Of a stretch of 64,000 nucleotides of DNA, positions 16,677-25,782 are shown piece by piece. The DNA lies in assembly GCA_017792345.1 (NCBI GenBank), contig CP051228.1, positions 1,550,001 to 1,614,000 of the forward strand, in the 5' to 3' direction. Numbering within the stretch: position 1 is the stretch's first letter; the number at the start of each line of letters is the position of its first letter. This DNA comes from Mesoflavibacter sp. (GTDB taxonomy: Bacteria > Pseudomonadota > Alphaproteobacteria > UBA8366 > Aestuariispiraceae). A program made the translations under genes and the position numbers. The notes beneath the pieces were generated by a model, which was given only the letters and a program-made list of their open reading frames with translations, did no database searches and was not told the DNA's origin.

Positions 16677-17849
16677 TCAGAGCGACGCCAGGCCGGATTC
16701 CAACCGGTCGAACGCCGTGGACAGGCGTTCCGGCGACTGCGCGAAGCACAGTCGATACCAGCCTTCCGCGCCGGGACCGAAGGCTGTGCCGGGGGCGATC
16801 CCGACCTTGGCCTCGCGCACCAGCCGCTGACAGGTCTCCAATGTCCGGTCCTCCGTCCCGTCGATCCGGAAGAAGCCGTAGAAGCTGGCTTCCGGCTCGC
16901 GGTAGCCGCTGACGCGGGGCAGGTTGGGCAGGCGCTGACTGCAGATGCCCCGCCCCGTCCGGCAATGGCCAATCATCGCCGCAACCGCACCCTCGCCCTG
17001 TTCGATGGCATGGATGCCGCCGCGCTGCAGAAAGGTCGGGACGCAGGAATAGTTGAATTCGATCATGTTCCCCAGCAGTTCGCCGATCTGGGGCGGATGC
17101 GTGATCCAGCCGATCCGCCATCCGGTCATGGCCCAGCTCTTGGAGAAGCTGTTCACCGACAGGACCGGGTCGTCCGGCTCGGCGATTTCCAGGAAGCTGG
17201 GGGCGGCGCGGCCGTCATAGACCATGCGGGCATAGACCTCGTCCGACACGATCCAGATACCCCGTTCCCGCGCGAAATTCAGCAGGTCGCGCATCTGATC
17301 CAGCGGCATGGTCCAGCCGGTCGGGTTGTTCGGCGTATTGACGAAAATCGCACGGGTGCGCCCGTCGCATTGGGCGAAGACCTTTTCCAGGTCCAGATGC
17401 CAGCCGCGCGCCTCGTCATTGTCCAGAACGGCATAGCGCGGCTCCCCGGCCAGGGCGCGCACGACCGATTGGGCATTCGGCCAGACCGGACAGACGATGA
17501 CGGCATTGTCGCCCGGATCCAGGATGGTCTGGAAGATCATCATGATCGCGGACATGCCCGATTGGGTCAGCGACACCCTGTCCGGGGCGATCGGGCGGCC
17601 GTACAGATCGGACATATAGGTCGCCAACGCCGCCTGGAATTCCGGCAGGCCGCGCTTGTGGCCATAGAAGGTCTCGCCCGCGTTCAGCGATTCGATGGCG
17701 ACCTGACGGATGGCCGTATCGGTCGGCAGATCGCTTTCGCCATACCACATGGCGATGACGGAAGGATCCCCCAGGGCCAGCTTGGAGACGGCCAGAATCT
17801 GCTGTTCTTCGATGCCGGCGACGGCGGGTCGGATATGCCCGATCGGCAT
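16677..17849 (-). CDS. class I/II pyridoxal-phosphate aminotransferase
   Basis: This 390-residue aminotransferase has the fold-type I landmarks: the cofactor-binding NTPNNPTGW (about residue 169), SDEVYARMVYD (about 200) and the PLP Lys in SFSKSWAMTGWRIGW (about 235). The N terminus (YGESDLPTDTAIRQVAIESL) is typical of aspartate-type transaminases. Substrate cannot be predicted from sequence alone; related proteins act on aspartate, aromatic amino acids or alanine. A GAGAGGA ribosome site precedes the ATG. It follows the Nudix gene on the same strand at a distance of about 120 bases. Confidence 0.9.
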   Translation of the reverse strand: MPIGHIRPAVAGIEEQQILAVSKLALGDPSVIAMWYGESDLPTDTAIRQVAIESLNAGETFYGHKRGLPEFQAALATYMSDLYGRPIAPDRVSLTQSGMSAIMMIFQTILDPGDNAVIVCPVWPNAQSVVRALAGEPRYAVLDNDEARGWHLDLEKVFAQCDGRTRAIFVNTPNNPTGWTMPLDQMRDLLNFARERGIWIVSDEVYARMVYDGRAAPSFLEIAEPDDPVLSVNSFSKSWAMTGWRIGWITHPPQIGELLGNMIEFNYSCVPTFLQRGGIHAIEQGEGAVAAMIGHCRTGRGICSQRLPNLPRVSGYREPEASFYGFFRIDGTEDRTLETCQRLVREAKVGIAPGTAFGPGAEGWYRLCFAQSPERLSTAFDRLESGLASL

Positions 17850-17970
17850 GGTTGGATTTCCTCTCGGCGGGATGGCGGGCGGACGGCGGCGATGCTGTCC
17901 GAACCCGCCGCCCCTGGCAAGAGCGGTGTCGGAAAACCGTGCGGCCCTGATGTTTGGCTGTGTCTGACTA

Positions 17971-18402
17971 TCAGCCCAGCATATCCAGCGCGACCCGTAC
18001 GATGCGGCGGGTCTCGTCCCATTCCAGCATCGCCTCGACGTCGGTCGCCGGTACCCAGCGCGCCTCGGCGGCGTCGTCGCCGGCCCGCAGGTCGCCGCCG
18101 ACGGCCCGGGCGGCGAAGTCGATCAGTGTGTAGTGGTGAACCGGTTCGCCGTCCGGCCCGGGGCTGATGGCGTCGATCACATCGATCAGACCGGCGATTT
18201 CCACCTCGATGCCGGTCTCCTCCCATACCTCGCGGATGGCGGCCTGGCGGACGGTTTCGCCCCATTCCTGTCGGCCGCCGGGAATCGACCATTGTCCTTT
18301 ACGCGGTTCCTTGCCGCGCCGAACCAGAAGAACCTCGTCCCCAGTTTCACCGGACCGTATCACCACGGTTCCCACGCCTGAAATTGGTAATTTTTCCGCC
18401 AC
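17971..18402 (-). CDS. Nudix-family hydrolase
   Basis: This 143-residue protein has a complete Nudix box, running from GGRQEWGETV to REVWEETGIEV at about residues 42-64, with the Glu residues that bind metal. Nudix enzymes hydrolyse nucleoside diphosphates linked to another moiety; the N terminus (KLPISGVGTVVIRSGETGDEVLLVRRGKEPRKGQWSIPGG) is typical of ADP-ribose pyrophosphatase or MutT-like members, but the exact substrate is unknown. It starts at a GTG with a GGCGAGG ribosome site. Confidence 0.9.
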   Translation of the reverse strand: MAEKLPISGVGTVVIRSGETGDEVLLVRRGKEPRKGQWSIPGGRQEWGETVRQAAIREVWEETGIEVEIAGLIDVIDAISPGPDGEPVHHYTLIDFAARAVGGDLRAGDDAAEARWVPATDVEAMLEWDETRRIVRVALDMLG

Positions 18403-18568
18403 CGCGACCTCGCCTTGTTTTGGTTAACGCTTACCGCCCGAAAAGGTCCAACTTTCGGCAATACCGGCATTCTGGGATAAGTTTAGTCTTTCCTTAACAG
18501 CATTCGGATACTCTTATTTCGCCTGGGAAATCGCACCGGAAAAACCGGTGCGCAGGGGCGGGAATGGA

Positions 18569-20581
18569 ATGATGAAGCACGATCGGCGTCTGCGCCGAGT
18601 TTCGTGGAGCGTTTGGCTCATCACAACGGCGATCGTATTGCTGCTGGGCAGTCTGATCGCGACATTCTCCTATCGTCAATTCATCTCCCAGACCGAGGCG
18701 CGGCTGAGGCAATTGCTTCAGGAAGTGACCCTGGCCACCGATGCCCATCTGAACGGGCATATTGCCGTGGCGCGCCTGGCGGCGGCAACGCAGCTTCGGA
18801 TTTCATGTTACGAACTGTCCGGCGCGGATTGCCGGGCGGCGGCGATTCCGGCAGTCGGCCTGCACGATGCCGGCGGCGGCGGCGTTATCGCCGCCTGTCC
18901 CAACGAGCTGTGGCACGAGCGGACGGACCGGGTCGGCACGGCCCTCGGCCCGGTCGGTCCGACGGGCACCCAGGGCGGGCTGCGCGCGGCGCTGACCGTC
19001 CGGTTCGGCGGAACGCGCAGCTCCCGGTTCGGCGGTCTGTGCCTGGATGTCGACCGAATCCTGGGCTGGTGGCGCAATGCCGATTGGCCGCCTGGTTCCG
19101 AAGTCGCGCTGATCCGCAGCAATGGCGATATCTGGATGACCATCGGCCCGCGCACCGGCATGGAAAGCTATCTGGCCGAGGCCATCTCCTCCCAGCGTGA
19201 AGACGCCGGCCTGCTGGTGACGGGGGATCAGGATACGCCGCACCCCGCCATGGTGATCGCCTGGAGCCGGTCCAAGGTGGCCGACCTGACCCTGGTCGCG
19301 GGTTTCACCACCGATGCCGGACTGGCCGCCTGGTCGCGCCGGTCCCGGCCGCTGTTGATTGCCATCGCGCTGTCGGTCCTGGTCTTTCCCCTGCCCCTCG
19401 CGATGGTCTATGGCCGCCTGGCCGCCAGCAACCGGGAGATCGGCCGGCATGTCCAGCGCCTGAACCTGGCGGTCGACAGCGGCGCGATCGGGGTTTGGGA
19501 ATACGATCCGGAAACCGACGGACTGGAATGGAACGACCAGATGTTCCGCATCTTCGGCGTCGACCCGGAAACCTTCGGCAATCATATCGACGATTGGCGC
19601 CGCACCTGTCATCCGGACGATGTCGGCCCCACGGAAACCGCCCTGGCGCACAGTATCGAGAATGGCACGCGGTTCCAGCGCCTGTTCCGCATCCGCCGCA
19701 AGACCGACGGCGCCGCCCGGTGGATCCAGGCCTATGCCGAGCCCAGCCGCGACGACGGCGGCGCGGTCGTCTCCGTCATCGGCCTGAATTGGGACGTGAC
19801 GCGCGACATCGAAAACAAGGCCGAACTGGGCCGTCGCCTGGCCGAGGCGAAAGAAGCCAACGCCGCCAAGGACCGGTTCCTGGCGACGCTCAGCCATGAA
19901 CTGCGCACACCGCTGAACGCGATCATCGGCTTCACCGACCTGATGCGCAGCAATGTTGTCCGAATGACGTCCGAAAAGCGCGATCAGTATCTGGACGACG
20001 TGCATTACAGCGCCGGGCATTTGCTGAACCTGATCAACGACATGCTGGACCTGGCGCGGATCAACAACGACGCGCTGGATCTGGCCAGCAAGCCGGTCGA
20101 TCTGGGCGACGCCATCGAAACCCTGCCCAGCCTGACCGGCGCGCGCACCGCCAAGGGCGGTGCCGGGCCGCGCCTGGTCTGGGACATCCCCGATCCGGCC
20201 CCGGTCGTCGTCGGCGACGTGCGCGCCATTCAGCAGATCCTGATCAACATCGTCGGTAACGCGCTGAAATTCACCCCGCCGGACGGACGGGTCACGGTGA
20301 CGACCGCCAAGGCCGCGGGCGGCATGATCGACATCGCCGTCAAGGATACCGGCATCGGCATTCCGCCGGAACGCCTGCCGCTGCTGGGCGAGCCCTTCGC
20401 GAAGGGGGACGCGGTCTATCAAGCGAACGAGGAAGGCGTCGGCCTCGGCCTCGCCATCACCAAGCGCCTCGCCGAAGCCATGGGCGGCCGCATCGCCTTC
20501 GAAAGCCAGATGGGCAAGGGCACCAAGGTCACCGTCACCCTACCCGGCGCGGCCCCGGCGAAGACGACGGCGGCGGGGTGA
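18569..20581 (+). CDS. membrane sensor histidine kinase with a PAS domain
   Basis: This ~670-residue protein has two transmembrane helices (about residues 13-33 and 262-282) around a periplasmic sensing region, then a PAS domain (about 297-410, with DRNGAxxW-like 'GAIGVWEYDPETDGLEWNDQMFRIFG'). The kinase core has the phosphoacceptor His in LATLSHELRTPLNAIIGF, the N box NIVGNALKFT, the G1 box DTGIGIP and G2 GVGLGLAI. The periplasmic region has several Cys (SCYELSGADC, IAACPNE, GGLCLDV). No response regulator is adjacent, so it may be an orphan kinase. An in-frame GTG start 7 codons upstream is possible but has a weaker ribosome site. Confidence 0.9.
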   Translation: MMKHDRRLRRVSWSVWLITTAIVLLLGSLIATFSYRQFISQTEARLRQLLQEVTLATDAHLNGHIAVARLAAATQLRISCYELSGADCRAAAIPAVGLHDAGGGGVIAACPNELWHERTDRVGTALGPVGPTGTQGGLRAALTVRFGGTRSSRFGGLCLDVDRILGWWRNADWPPGSEVALIRSNGDIWMTIGPRTGMESYLAEAISSQREDAGLLVTGDQDTPHPAMVIAWSRSKVADLTLVAGFTTDAGLAAWSRRSRPLLIAIALSVLVFPLPLAMVYGRLAASNREIGRHVQRLNLAVDSGAIGVWEYDPETDGLEWNDQMFRIFGVDPETFGNHIDDWRRTCHPDDVGPTETALAHSIENGTRFQRLFRIRRKTDGAARWIQAYAEPSRDDGGAVVSVIGLNWDVTRDIENKAELGRRLAEAKEANAAKDRFLATLSHELRTPLNAIIGFTDLMRSNVVRMTSEKRDQYLDDVHYSAGHLLNLINDMLDLARINNDALDLASKPVDLGDAIETLPSLTGARTAKGGAGPRLVWDIPDPAPVVVGDVRAIQQILINIVGNALKFTPPDGRVTVTTAKAAGGMIDIAVKDTGIGIPPERLPLLGEPFAKGDAVYQANEEGVGLGLAITKRLAEAMGGRIAFESQMGKGTKVTVTLPGAAPAKTTAAG

Positions 20582-20582
20582 G

Positions 20583-20825
20583 TCACTCCGCCAGATCGAA
20601 ACCTGCACCGGCGTTTCCAGATCGACCGTTGCCGACCGGCTCAAAAAGTTGATCCCCGCTCCAGGCGATGGAGGGTCTGGACGCCCCGGAGACGTCCCTA
20701 CGCTCATCACAGGGGCCAGGAAGGGAAGGGAGTGGCAACGCCGCCCCTTCTCTGCCTGTACCCCTGCCCGTCGGCGAGACGCGGGGGTGTGGGGCCAGGC
20801 CCCTACCAGGGAAGCTCGTGATTAG
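20583..20825 (+). pseudogene. decayed remnant with a helix-turn-helix segment
   Basis: One open frame right after the kinase gene reads SLRQIETCTGVSRSTVADRL and continues to a stop at 20823-20825. This 20-residue stretch looks like a winged-helix or phage-type helix-turn-helix, but no start codon or amino-terminal domain is present and the downstream sequence turns into an unrecognisable Arg/Pro-rich stretch. I read it as the 3' fragment of a lost mobile-element gene near the tRNA. Inference only. Confidence 0.35.
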
Positions 20826-20836
20826 GCTAATGGAGA

Positions 20837-21523
20837 TTACTTGTCGTGATCCCGAACCCCTCCTATTGCCTTCATCTCGCGAACAAATTCATCAAGTGCT
20901 TTTTTGGCGCTTTCGGCCTGAAACTGCTTGAACCGACTGATTTCTTCGTCGGTGTCATTTTCAGAAACCGCGTACTTCGCAAGAAGGGAAACGAGTTGAG
21001 TTACGGCGAGGGCAAGCTCTTCGTACTTGTCTGCGAGTTTACTAAACGCTTCTTTTCCTGAAGTTTGGTAAAGCCGTTTCATATTTCGGCAAATTGTATC
21101 CAGAGCGATAATTCTTTCCCGCACTTCAGGGGTCTGGCTTTTCAAATATCGTTCATTTCTGAGCGCTTCGGGGAGGTCGAAACTGGGCTCAGAAGTTCGA
21201 TTTTTCGAAACTCTTATGTTGTTGATCAGATCCACTATTCCCCACCGAAGGTAGGTAGCGCCAATAGTGCGCTCCAGGCGAGCGTTTCGTTCTGCCTCAA
21301 TCCGTTCTGCCGTCATTTTCTCGCGACTTGCGAGGTAGATCAGTGCGCCTCCGCCCAAGGCTCCAGCTCCGCCGAAGACACCTGCGATGAACGTCTGATG
21401 TATTGCAACCGTCGACGTGACAGTCGGCGGCAAGACGATGAGCAGTACAATCAGTGCTGTAAGGGTTGCGAGCGCCATTCCAACAAGAACCAGCACTCTA
21501 GCGACGATCTTATTCGTTTGCAT
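20837..21523 (-). CDS. hypothetical membrane protein with coiled-coil region
   Basis: This ~228-residue protein begins at an ATG at 21523 with an AGAGGT ribosome site. It has two closely spaced hydrophobic segments (about residues 8-30 and 43-62, the second including GVFGGAGALGGGALIYLASR), followed by a charged, mostly helical cytoplasmic region (KMTAERIEAERNARLERTI and beyond). The base composition is clearly lower in GC than neighbouring genes, suggesting recent acquisition. I do not recognise the family. It stands alone between a gene remnant and a second possible remnant beside tRNA-Ala. Confidence 0.6.
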   Translation of the reverse strand: MQTNKIVARVLVLVGMALATLTALIVLLIVLPPTVTSTVAIHQTFIAGVFGGAGALGGGALIYLASREKMTAERIEAERNARLERTIGATYLRWGIVDLINNIRVSKNRTSEPSFDLPEALRNERYLKSQTPEVRERIIALDTICRNMKRLYQTSGKEAFSKLADKYEELALAVTQLVSLLAKYAVSENDTDEEISRFKQFQAESAKKALDEFVREMKAIGGVRDHDK

Positions 21524-21549
21524 TTTACCTCTGCGCGGGAGGCGCTCTG

Positions 21550-22038
21550 ATGTCTCTCGCTGATACTCTCGCAAGCAGTGTTTCACCGTCAACCTTTGGT
21601 GCGACTTTCAGCCATAAGGACAATCGTTACGCGCCACCGGTGCCCAAGGGCGAAAAGGAGGATAACTGCGGTTGGAACGACGGCCCGAAGGAAATCACCG
21701 CAAAGGAAATCGGTGAGGCGATGCTCGGCCGCGAGGTCGCTCGCGATACCTTCCTCGCCGGGCAGCGCCGGGAATGCATTCTGAACGAGCAGGCCAAAGA
21801 CCTGATCGCACGTCTGGAGCGCGTCGGGATCGACGGACGCATCTATGACAGCGAGACGGCAGCGGTTGGCCTGGATAAAGGCCAGCCTCCCCCGCTTCCA
21901 TCCCTTCGAAACCGCAACATGCTGCCGGTGGCGCGGTCGCGGGCCGTTCAAAAACGACGAAACCCCCCGGTTTCCCGAGGGGTTTCGATGGTGGAGCCAA
22001 GGAGGATCGAACTCCTGACCTCTACACTGCCAGTGTAG
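21550..22038 (+). pseudogene. dubious ORF/remnant ending inside the tRNA-Ala gene
   Basis: An ATG at 21550 opens a 162-codon frame whose first ~110 codons look moderately protein-like (for example MLGREVARDTFLAGQRRECI and LNEQAKDLIARLERVGIDGR). Its last 16 codons are simply the antisense reading of the tRNA gene and its terminator (VEPRRIELLTSTLPV), a well-known artefact. If anything is real it is the 5' part, possibly a broken gene of the small island. Low confidence. Confidence 0.25.
21950..21986 (-). terminator. Rho-independent terminator of tRNA-Ala
   Basis: Read on the minus strand after the tRNA CCA end, the arms GAAACCCC (21979-21986) and GGGGTTTC (21959-21966) form an eight-base stem with an internal CGG/CCG extension, followed by a run of five T. 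This is a standard intrinsic terminator a few bases beyond the tRNA. Confidence 0.75.
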
Positions 22039-22064
22039 CGCTCTCCCAGCTGAGCTATGGCCCC
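21989..22064 (-). tRNA. tRNA-Ala (anticodon GGC)
   Basis: On the minus strand the 76 bases fold as a standard cloverleaf: acceptor GGGGCCA/TGGCTCC, D arm GCTC...GAGC, anticodon stem CTACA/TGTAG with loop CTGGCAG (anticodon GGC, reading alanine codons GCC/GCU), T arm AGGAG/CTCCT with the TTCGATC loop, and an encoded CCA at 21989-21991. Its 3' side (lower coordinates) faces the AT-richer accessory patch, a typical arrangement for integration sites. Confidence 0.97.
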
Positions 22065-22162
22065 TTTTGGGACGCGGCCGGTCGGGGTTGGCCCCTGTCC
22101 GGCGCGGCGGCATGCGTTATACACACCGCGCGCGGTCCCGCAAGTGATTTTCCGATCCCGGA

Positions 22163-22507
22163 TCAGGAATCGTCGTCGTCTTCGCCCTTGCCGCCGACGA
22201 CGGGTACATCGTCGTCATCCAGGTCGGACGTGTCTTCCAGGACGCCGTCATCGTCGTCATCGCCCAGATCGTCGTCCAGATCCGAATCCAGATCGTCTTC
22301 GTCCTCTTTGCTGGCAGCCTTTTTCTCGGCTTCCTTCTTGGCCTTTTCGTCCGCGATCTGCTGGCGGCCGCGCTTCAGCTTGGTCGCCGCTTCGGGATCG
22401 AAAGCCGTCTCGCAGGACGGGCAAACGATCGGGGTCTTCTGCAGGTCGTAGAACTTCGCGCCGCAGCTAAGACAGGTGCGTTTGAAGCCCCATTCAGGTT
22501 TCGCCAC
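22163..22507 (-). CDS. FYDLN-acid family protein (TIGR02300-like)
   Basis: This 114-residue protein has a Zn-ribbon-like N terminus with two CxxC pairs, CLSCGAKFYDL and CPSCETAF, and the FYDL signature. It is followed by an extremely acidic C-terminal tail made largely of Asp and Glu. This conserved alphaproteobacterial family is of unknown function. It starts at a GTG at 22507 with an AAGGAGG ribosome site. It lies between tRNA-Ala and aroA, a neighbourhood seen in many alphaproteobacteria. Confidence 0.9.
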   Translation of the reverse strand: MAKPEWGFKRTCLSCGAKFYDLQKTPIVCPSCETAFDPEAATKLKRGRQQIADEKAKKEAEKKAASKEDEDDLDSDLDDDLGDDDDDGVLEDTSDLDDDDVPVVGGKGEDDDDS

Positions 22508-22712
22508 GCCGTCGTCCTCCTTCGGGGTTGGAACCGGTCCGAGTGACCGGGTCCGGAATTCATCGATCGGGCCGTAAAAGACCCATGGCGCGCGCCTTTG
22601 CCAAATTCAAGTCGCGCTGTCAAAAGCTATTTCGAACGCGGCCCCGGAATCTGCGACCGGCATGGGAATTGCTTTCGCTTCGGCGACGCAATTCTTACGG
22701 GAGGATCCGCGG

Positions 22713-23330
22713 ATGTTTGACGCGGTATCATCATTGTTCGGCGGCGCGGCTGCCATGGGCAACGCGGCCTATGGCAAGAAGGCCGCGGGCAAATCGGCGG
22801 AGACCCATGACACCGCCTCCGTGAATGAAGGCCTGCCGCCCAATGTCGCAGCGGTCCAGCGCATCAAGGAAATCGGCTTCTCCAAATGGGCGGAGGAAGT
22901 GCGCGCCCAGAAACTGGAGGAGATGCGCGAGGAGATTCTCGCTTCGATGGGACTGTCGGAGGCAGATCTTGCCGGGATGGCGACCGGCGACCGCGCGTCG
23001 ATCGAACAGATGATCCAGCAGGAAATTCAGGAGCGCATGGCGGCCTCGTCCCTGACCAAGGACAATGCCGCCGGCATCGCGACCAATCAGAGCGGCGTCC
23101 CAGCCCAGCAATTCGGTCAGGCCGGCGCCGCCAATTCCCCTTCCGCCGCCGGATTTGCCATCGGCGGTGCGCCGGGTACCGGGATCAGCATGGGCCCCGC
23201 CGCCATGACCGTCCTGATCAACGCCCAGGAACAAAGCGCGACGCAGGCACAATCCCGCGACGCCGAGCGTGGGTCTGTCCAGAGCCGTTTCGACCCGCCT
23301 CCGGGCCGCCGGGCGGCAAATTTTGCCTAG
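22713..23330 (+). CDS. hypothetical protein, helical and Ala/Gly-rich
   Basis: This ~205-residue protein starts at MFDAVSSLFGG (22713), chosen because a GGGAGG site lies about 10 bases upstream; an in-frame ATG 17 codons earlier lacks one. The middle (NVAAVQRIKEIGFSKWAEEV to EIQERMAAS) is strongly helical, and the C-terminal third is rich in Gly, Ala, Ser and Gln with low complexity. No membrane segment or signal peptide is obvious. I do not recognise the family. It sits divergent from the FYDLN-acid gene and upstream of aroA. Confidence 0.65.
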   Translation: MFDAVSSLFGGAAAMGNAAYGKKAAGKSAETHDTASVNEGLPPNVAAVQRIKEIGFSKWAEEVRAQKLEEMREEILASMGLSEADLAGMATGDRASIEQMIQQEIQERMAASSLTKDNAAGIATNQSGVPAQQFGQAGAANSPSAAGFAIGGAPGTGISMGPAAMTVLINAQEQSATQAQSRDAERGSVQSRFDPPPGRRAANFA

Positions 23331-23485
23331 CCCGGCCCGCCCTGTCGCGGCGGGACGATTTCCTCCAGCGGTTTAAGCCATAGAGCGGATTTTCACACCG
23401 GGGAGCGCGTGCTAAAAGCCGCTCGCCCGGCGGCGTTCCATGCCGGATGCCTGTCCGCAACCTTACCGACTCGAGGCCTTGCCCT

Positions 23486-24823
23486 ATGAGCGCTTCCGCC
23501 AATGCCGCCGCCGAGCCGATTTCCGCCCGCGCCGAAGGCCCGCTTTCGGGCACCGCCCGGGTGCCGGGGGACAAGTCGATTTCCCACCGGTCGGTGATGC
23601 TGGGCGGGCTGGCGGTCGGGGAAACCCGGATTACGGGTCTGCTGGAAGGCGAAGACGTCCTGGCCACCGCCGCGGCCCTGCGCCAATTGGGCGCGTCGGT
23701 CGAGCGCGATCCCGCCGGCACCTGGCGCGTGTCCGGCGTCGGCCTGGGCGGGCTGGCCGAACCGGCCGATATTCTGGACATGGGCAATTCCGGCACCGCG
23801 GCGCGGCTGTTGCTGGGCATCCTGGCCGGGCATCCGATCCGCTGTTTCATGACCGGTGACGCCTCGCTGCGCTCCCGCCCGATGAAACGGGTGACCGACC
23901 CGCTCTGTGCCATGGGTGCGCGGATCGAATGCCGCGAGGGCGGGCGCCTGCCGCTGATGATCGAAGGCGCCGAACCAGTCCTGCCTATTACTTATGAATT
24001 GCCGGTCCCGTCGGCCCAGGTGAAATCCGCCGTCCTGCTGGCCGGGCTGATGTCGCGGGGCGAGACGGCGGTGATCGAATCCGTCGATACCCGCGACCAT
24101 ACAGAACGCATGCTGACGCATTTCGGCGGCACCGTGACGCGCGAGGCGATCGCGGGCGGCGGGGCGCGCATCGCCGTCCTGGGTGAGCCGGAACTGACGG
24201 CGGCGGATATCCTGGTCCCGGCCGACCCGTCCTCCGCCGCCTTCCCGATGGTCGCGGCGCTGATCGTGCCGGGATCGGAGGTCCAGATGCCCAATATCGG
24301 CATGAACCCGACCCGCACCGGCCTGATCGCCACCCTGCACGACATGGGCGGCGATATCGAGATATCGAACGAACGCATCGCGGGCGGCGAGCCGGTGGCC
24401 GACCTGACCGTCCGGCATTCGGCGCTGAAGGGCATCGAGGTGCCGCCGGAACGCGCCGCCAGCATGATCGACGAATATCCGGTGCTGAGTGTCGCCGCCG
24501 CCTGTGCCGAGGGCCGCACGGTGATGCGCGGCGTCGGCGAGCTGCGGGTCAAGGAATGCGACCGCATCGCCGCCATGAAGGACGGGTTGATCGCCAACGG
24601 CGTCGCGGTCGAGGATGGGCCGGATTGGATGATCGTCGAGGGCCGGTCGGGCGATATCGCCGGCGGCGCCCCGGTCGCGACCCATCTGGACCACCGCATC
24701 GCCATGAGCTTCTACGTCCTGAGCTTGGTGGCGAAAAAGCCGGTTACCGTCGACGACGCCGCCCCGATCCGCACCAGCTTCCCGAATTTCCTGGAACTGA
24801 TGCGCGGCATCGGCGCGCAGTAA
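23486..24823 (+). CDS. aroA: 3-phosphoshikimate 1-carboxyvinyltransferase (EPSP synthase)
   Basis: This ~445-residue enzyme joins shikimate-3-phosphate and phosphoenolpyruvate in the shikimate pathway of aromatic amino acid synthesis. The two-domain EPSPS signatures are visible: [18 protein letters not shown] near the N terminus, [30 protein letters not shown], and [16 protein letters not shown] late. The PEP-pocket position that is Ala in the glyphosate-tolerant CP4 enzyme is Gly here (GNSGTA). The start at 23486 ([11 protein letters not shown]) is preferred; an ATG 13 codons earlier is also in frame. cmk follows 20 bases downstream. Confidence 0.95.
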   Translation: MSASANAAAEPISARAEGPLSGTARVPGDKSISHRSVMLGGLAVGETRITGLLEGEDVLATAAALRQLGASVERDPAGTWRVSGVGLGGLAEPADILDMGNSGTAARLLLGILAGHPIRCFMTGDASLRSRPMKRVTDPLCAMGARIECREGGRLPLMIEGAEPVLPITYELPVPSAQVKSAVLLAGLMSRGETAVIESVDTRDHTERMLTHFGGTVTREAIAGGGARIAVLGEPELTAADILVPADPSSAAFPMVAALIVPGSEVQMPNIGMNPTRTGLIATLHDMGGDIEISNERIAGGEPVADLTVRHSALKGIEVPPERAASMIDEYPVLSVAAACAEGRTVMRGVGELRVKECDRIAAMKDGLIANGVAVEDGPDWMIVEGRSGDIAGGAPVATHLDHRIAMSFYVLSLVAKKPVTVDDAAPIRTSFPNFLELMRGIGAQ

Positions 24824-24843
24824 GCAGAAGCGGAGACGCCATC

Positions 24844-25545
24844 ATGAACCAGCCCACCCTTCCCATCATCGCGGTCGACGGGCCGGCGGCCAGCGGCAAG
24901 GGCACGCTGGCGCGGCGGCTGGCGACGCATTTCGATTTCGCCTATCTGGATACCGGCAAGCTGTATCGTGCCGTGGGCCTGAAGGTCGTGCGGACCGGTG
25001 GCGACCCGGAGGACGAGGAAGCCGCGGAAGCCGCGGCCCGCGCCCTGGACACGACGGAACTGGACGACCCGGCGCTGAGCGGCGACGACGCGGCCTCGGC
25101 GGCGTCGAAAGTGGCTGCGATCGACGGCGTGCGCCAGGCGCTTCTGCAGTTTCAGCGCAGCTTCGCCGCCATGCCGCCGGAAGGGAAAAAGGGCGCCATA
25201 TTGGACGGCCGGGACATCGGAACCGTGATCTGTCCGGAGGCGACGGCGAAGCTGTTCGTAACCGCGGACGTGGAAACCCGCGCGGACCGGCGCCACAAAG
25301 AGTTGCTCAATCGGGGCGAGACCAGTATATACCCCCGCGTTTTGGAGGATCTTAAGGCCCGGGATGCCCGCGACATGAACCGCGCGAGCGCCCCGCTGAA
25401 ACCCGCCGCCGACGCCACGGTGCTGGACACCACGGCGATGGATGTGGAGCAGGCCTTCGCCGAAGCCCTGAAGATCGTGGGCGGCAAGGTGCAGGAGGCG
25501 TTGGATGTGTTGGCGGAAGATTCGGGCGATCCCGATCTCTTCTAA
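24844..25545 (+). CDS. cmk: cytidylate kinase
   Basis: This 233-residue enzyme phosphorylates CMP/dCMP with ATP. The P-loop is GPAASGKGTLARRLA (about residues 13-27), followed by the YLDTGKLYRAVG segment and the ILDGRDIGTVICPEA motif that binds the acceptor base. The late region KARDARDMNRASAPLKP carries the Arg/Asp residues of the lid. It starts at ATG 24844 with a GGAGA ribosome site, directly downstream of aroA, and precedes rpsA, the classic aroA-cmk-rpsA order. Confidence 0.96.
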   Translation: MNQPTLPIIAVDGPAASGKGTLARRLATHFDFAYLDTGKLYRAVGLKVVRTGGDPEDEEAAEAAARALDTTELDDPALSGDDAASAASKVAAIDGVRQALLQFQRSFAAMPPEGKKGAILDGRDIGTVICPEATAKLFVTADVETRADRRHKELLNRGETSIYPRVLEDLKARDARDMNRASAPLKPAADATVLDTTAMDVEQAFAEALKIVGGKVQEALDVLAEDSGDPDLF

Positions 25546-25670
25546 CACCTTCAGGACACGAGAGTACCGATTGCAAGAGCACAGGGAGCGCCCCCCGATA
25601 CTCGGCCGTGGCTGATGCCGCGGACCCTGGCGGAACAAGAAGGGCGACAGACAGTAACGATGTGCCGGCT

Positions 25671-25714
25671 GCCGCGCGATAAGCCCTAAGCGCGCGGCGG
25701 GCCGTTTTCTTTTT
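25671..25714 (+). terminator. intrinsic terminator between cmk and rpsA
   Basis: The eight-base arms GCCGCGCG (25671-25678) and CGCGCGGC (25691-25698) are perfectly complementary with a 12-base loop, followed after a short GC stretch by the T-rich run TTTTCTTTTT. It lies in the ~240-base gap between cmk and rpsA, so it ends the cmk transcript or acts within the rpsA leader. Confidence 0.7.
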
Positions 25715-25782
25715 GGGGCGAGACCGCCGGAGACAACCGGACGGCCGGAAAACCGAACCAGACTGAAAGGAACAACTGAATC

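Noticed and set aside
21989-22064. protein-like string VEPRRIELLTSTLPV in the tRNA region
   Set aside because: This is the antisense of a tRNA-Ala read as protein, a well-known artefact.
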